A stretch of 64,000 nucleotides of DNA, taken from the NCBI GenBank assembly GCA_030426665.1, contig JAUHYD010000020.1, positions 1 to 64,000 on the forward strand. Reading direction: 5' to 3'. The notes beneath the pieces are model-generated. The model ran no database searches. It had not been told where the DNA came from and was given only the letters and a program-made list of their open reading frames with translations. This document shows, one piece after another, positions 62,338-64,000 of this stretch. This DNA is from Bacteroidia bacterium. Its GTDB lineage: Bacteria > Bacteroidota > Bacteroidia > Chitinophagales > Chitinophagaceae. The translations under genes were made by a program, and so were the position numbers. Numbering within the stretch: position 1 is the first letter of the stretch; each line of letters opens with the position of its first letter.

Positions 62338-63423
62338 ATGAAATTTTCAACTAATACAGTGTTAAAGGCGATGATTCTGCTCTTTATGACAATTGCGGGG
62401 CTGTATTATGCACAGGATTTTCTAATGCCATTGGCTGTCGGCGGTGTGTTGGCCACTCTATTTTTGCCAATATCTCGTTGGTTAGAAAGTAAAGGCGTTC
62501 CCCGTGCTGTTGCTGTACTATCCTGTTTGTTGATAATACTGGTGGTGTTGGCCGGTATCAGTACGCTGATCGGCTGGCAAATATCGGCACTAACGGATGA
62601 CATGACGTTAATCAAGCAGAATTTAACGGCGACACTCGATTCAATTCAGGACTATATTCTGAAACATGCCGGAATGTCCTTGGAAAAACAATCAGAAATT
62701 CTCAACAAACAACAATCGATGTTCGCCGGCCTTATTACAGGCACGGCCGGTTCGCTGGCGAATGTTTTTACCTATCTTATTCTGATATTGGTATACGTTG
62801 TTTTCTTGCTCTATTACCGAGGGCACATTAAGCAGTTCCTGTTAAAACTGGCCCCTTCAGAAAAACGAAATGAGATGAACGTCATTGTTAATAGCATTGC
62901 AAAAGTGTCTCAACAATATCTGACCGGCTTGTCTAAAATGATTGTGTGTCTATGGCTGATGTATGGAGTCGGGTTTTCGATTGTGGGTGCGCACAATGCA
63001 TTATTCTTTGCATTCCTTTGCGGCATACTAGAGATAATCCCATTTGTCGGGAATATAACCGGCACAATTCTAACGGTACTTGTTACTGCAGTACACGGTG
63101 GTAGCCCCGGCACTATACTGGCTATATTATGCGTATACGGTGCAGTACAGTTTATACAAGGATGGGTATTGGAGCCGATAATAGTGGGAGGACAAGTAAA
63201 AATTAATGGACTGTTCTCTATAATAGCACTGATAGCCGGAGAGCTGGTATGGGGCATTCCCGGGATATTTCTGGCGATTCCGTTGATTGCTATGCTGAAA
63301 ATTATCTGTGATAATATTGAAGCATTGCGTCCATATGGCTTCCTGATTGGAGAAACAGAAACTGCTGCCGGAAAAATAAGTTTTACAGAAAAAATAAAAA
63401 AGCTGTTCAAAAAAGGGAATTAA
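62338..63423 (+). CDS. AI-2E family (PerM/YdiK-type) membrane protein
   Basis: 361 residues with about eight membrane spans. QDFLMPLAVGGVLATLFLPISRWLESKGVPRAVAVLSC, then the cytosolic-loop region (about 60-150), and GILEIIPFVGNITGTILTVLVTAVHGG (the family signature) and PIIVGGQVKINGLFSIIALIAGELVWGIPG. Family members are reported as permeases or ion antiporters; the actual substrate here is unknown. A TTG one codon upstream is also possible, but ATG 62338 is preferred. Confidence 0.9.
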   Translation: MKFSTNTVLKAMILLFMTIAGLYYAQDFLMPLAVGGVLATLFLPISRWLESKGVPRAVAVLSCLLIILVVLAGISTLIGWQISALTDDMTLIKQNLTATLDSIQDYILKHAGMSLEKQSEILNKQQSMFAGLITGTAGSLANVFTYLILILVYVVFLLYYRGHIKQFLLKLAPSEKRNEMNVIVNSIAKVSQQYLTGLSKMIVCLWLMYGVGFSIVGAHNALFFAFLCGILEIIPFVGNITGTILTVLVTAVHGGSPGTILAILCVYGAVQFIQGWVLEPIIVGGQVKINGLFSIIALIAGELVWGIPGIFLAIPLIAMLKIICDNIEALRPYGFLIGETETAAGKISFTEKIKKLFKKGN

Positions 63424-63520
63424 TAAAGGTGGTTACGGCATCCCCCCGGTTTCACTCATTTTCCACTATCCATTTCAAAAATTCAACCTATTGCTTATCT
63501 TACGAACTAATGCTATTCGT

Positions 63521-64000
63521 ATGATACAAAGGTTATCTGTTTGTATGCTGTTGCTACTTGTAACCAGTGCGGTTGATGCTCAACGCCTGCAACGAATCAG
63601 GGGAAGGGTAACAGACAAAGAATCGAAAGCAGCATTACCCGGAGTAACGATTGTGGTAACAGACGGCTCGCCGTTACTGGGAACGACGACTAACGAAAAC
63701 GGCTACTACTCGATTGACAGTGTGCCGGTAGGCAAACATACTCTTACCGTATCTTACGTTGGCTATGAAAGCCGCTCCTTACCCGGCATATTGGTAACAT
63801 CTGCCAAAGAAGTAATACTACCCATAGAAATTGAAGAACGAGCTACAGGGATGAAGGAAGTTACTGTAACTCAAAAAAGGGAACACATCAATGATATGGC
63901 ATTGGTTAGTACCCGCACATTCGACGTTCAGGAAACCGAGCGATATGCCGGCAGCCGTGGTGACCCTGCCCGTATGGCATCGAACTTTGCCGGCGCACAG
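63521..64000 (+). CDS. TonB-dependent receptor, N-terminal part (runs off the window)
   Basis: 160 codons to the window edge. A signal peptide (about 1-20, ends VDAQ) is followed by a CarboxypepD_reg-like domain (about 25-105: IRGRVTDKESKAALPGVTIVV, then GTTTNENGYYSIDSVPVGKHTLTVSYVGYES), and then the start of a TonB plug (RTFDVQETERYAGSRGDPARMASNFAGAQ). This is the layout of SusC-like or iron/siderophore outer-membrane receptors of Bacteroidota. Substrate cannot be told without the rest. Confidence 0.9.
   Translation, partial: MIQRLSVCMLLLLVTSAVDAQRLQRIRGRVTDKESKAALPGVTIVVTDGSPLLGTTTNENGYYSIDSVPVGKHTLTVSYVGYESRSLPGILVTSAKEVILPIEIEERATGMKEVTVTQKREHINDMALVSTRTFDVQETERYAGSRGDPARMASNFAGAQ

Overview
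The window reads as a chromosomal segment of a Bacteroidota bacterium, most likely class Chitinophagia (family-level placement is inference). Supporting signs are promoters of the Bacteroidota type (TTTG, about 19-22 nt, TAnnTTTG), a gldE gliding-associated gene in a mutY-ssb-gldE cluster, several secreted proteins ending in type IX secretion (T9SS) sorting domains, the efp-accB-accC cluster, and a SusC-like TonB receptor at the right edge. Coding density is high, with a few repeat-rich gaps.

Layout. 1-2 kb: the start of a secreted repeat protein, a lipoprotein and a half-size TauE protein, with an inverted pair of REP-like elements. 2-8.3 kb: asnS, efp, accB, accC, then rmlB-rmlA for dTDP-sugars. 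8.4-16.4 kb: a DUF2461 gene, mutY-ssb-gldE, a secreted esterase, an aspartate aminotransferase, a small secreted Lys/Ala-rich protein, ccmB, and tRNA-Gly and tRNA-Leu. 16.5-25.5 kb: small hypothetical genes, an SPFH protein with a small coiled-coil partner, two large T9SS beta-propeller proteins set among copies of a dispersed repeat, and a GIY-YIG/DUF4357 protein. 25.5-37.4 kb: valS, another NHL-propeller protein, a lipoprotein, an MFS exporter facing an ABC permease and a PRTase, an isoaspartyl peptidase, two tandem paralogous membrane proteins, and dnaX. 37.4-42 kb: an AT-rich AIPR-type (phage-defence-like) gene bracketed by repeats, then a T9SS S41 peptidase. 42-53.5 kb: pyruvate dehydrogenase E2, tatA, a lytic transglycosylase, an ECF sigma/anti-sigma pair, an M28 peptidase, an XRE regulator with a membrane partner, gapA, ferredoxin, iscX, a TPR protein and crcB. 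53.5-64 kb: class Ia ribonucleotide reductase nrdB-nrdA behind a clear adenosylcobalamin riboswitch, a tetR-tolC-emrA-emrB efflux operon, an AI-2E/PerM family protein, and the start of a TonB-dependent receptor.

No wholly new multi-gene system is evident. The observations most worth following up are: (1) a cobalamin riboswitch in front of a B12-independent ribonucleotide reductase; (2) an elongation factor P whose tip carries Arg32 in an arginine-type loop instead of the usual lysine loop, a few kb from rmlBA, which makes dTDP-sugar precursors; (3) two structured repeat families, one of which keeps its flanks but replaces both arms of its central stem; (4) an AIPR gene flanked by repeats; (5) many promoters whose -7 box lies only a few bases upstream of the start codon, implying very short leaders.
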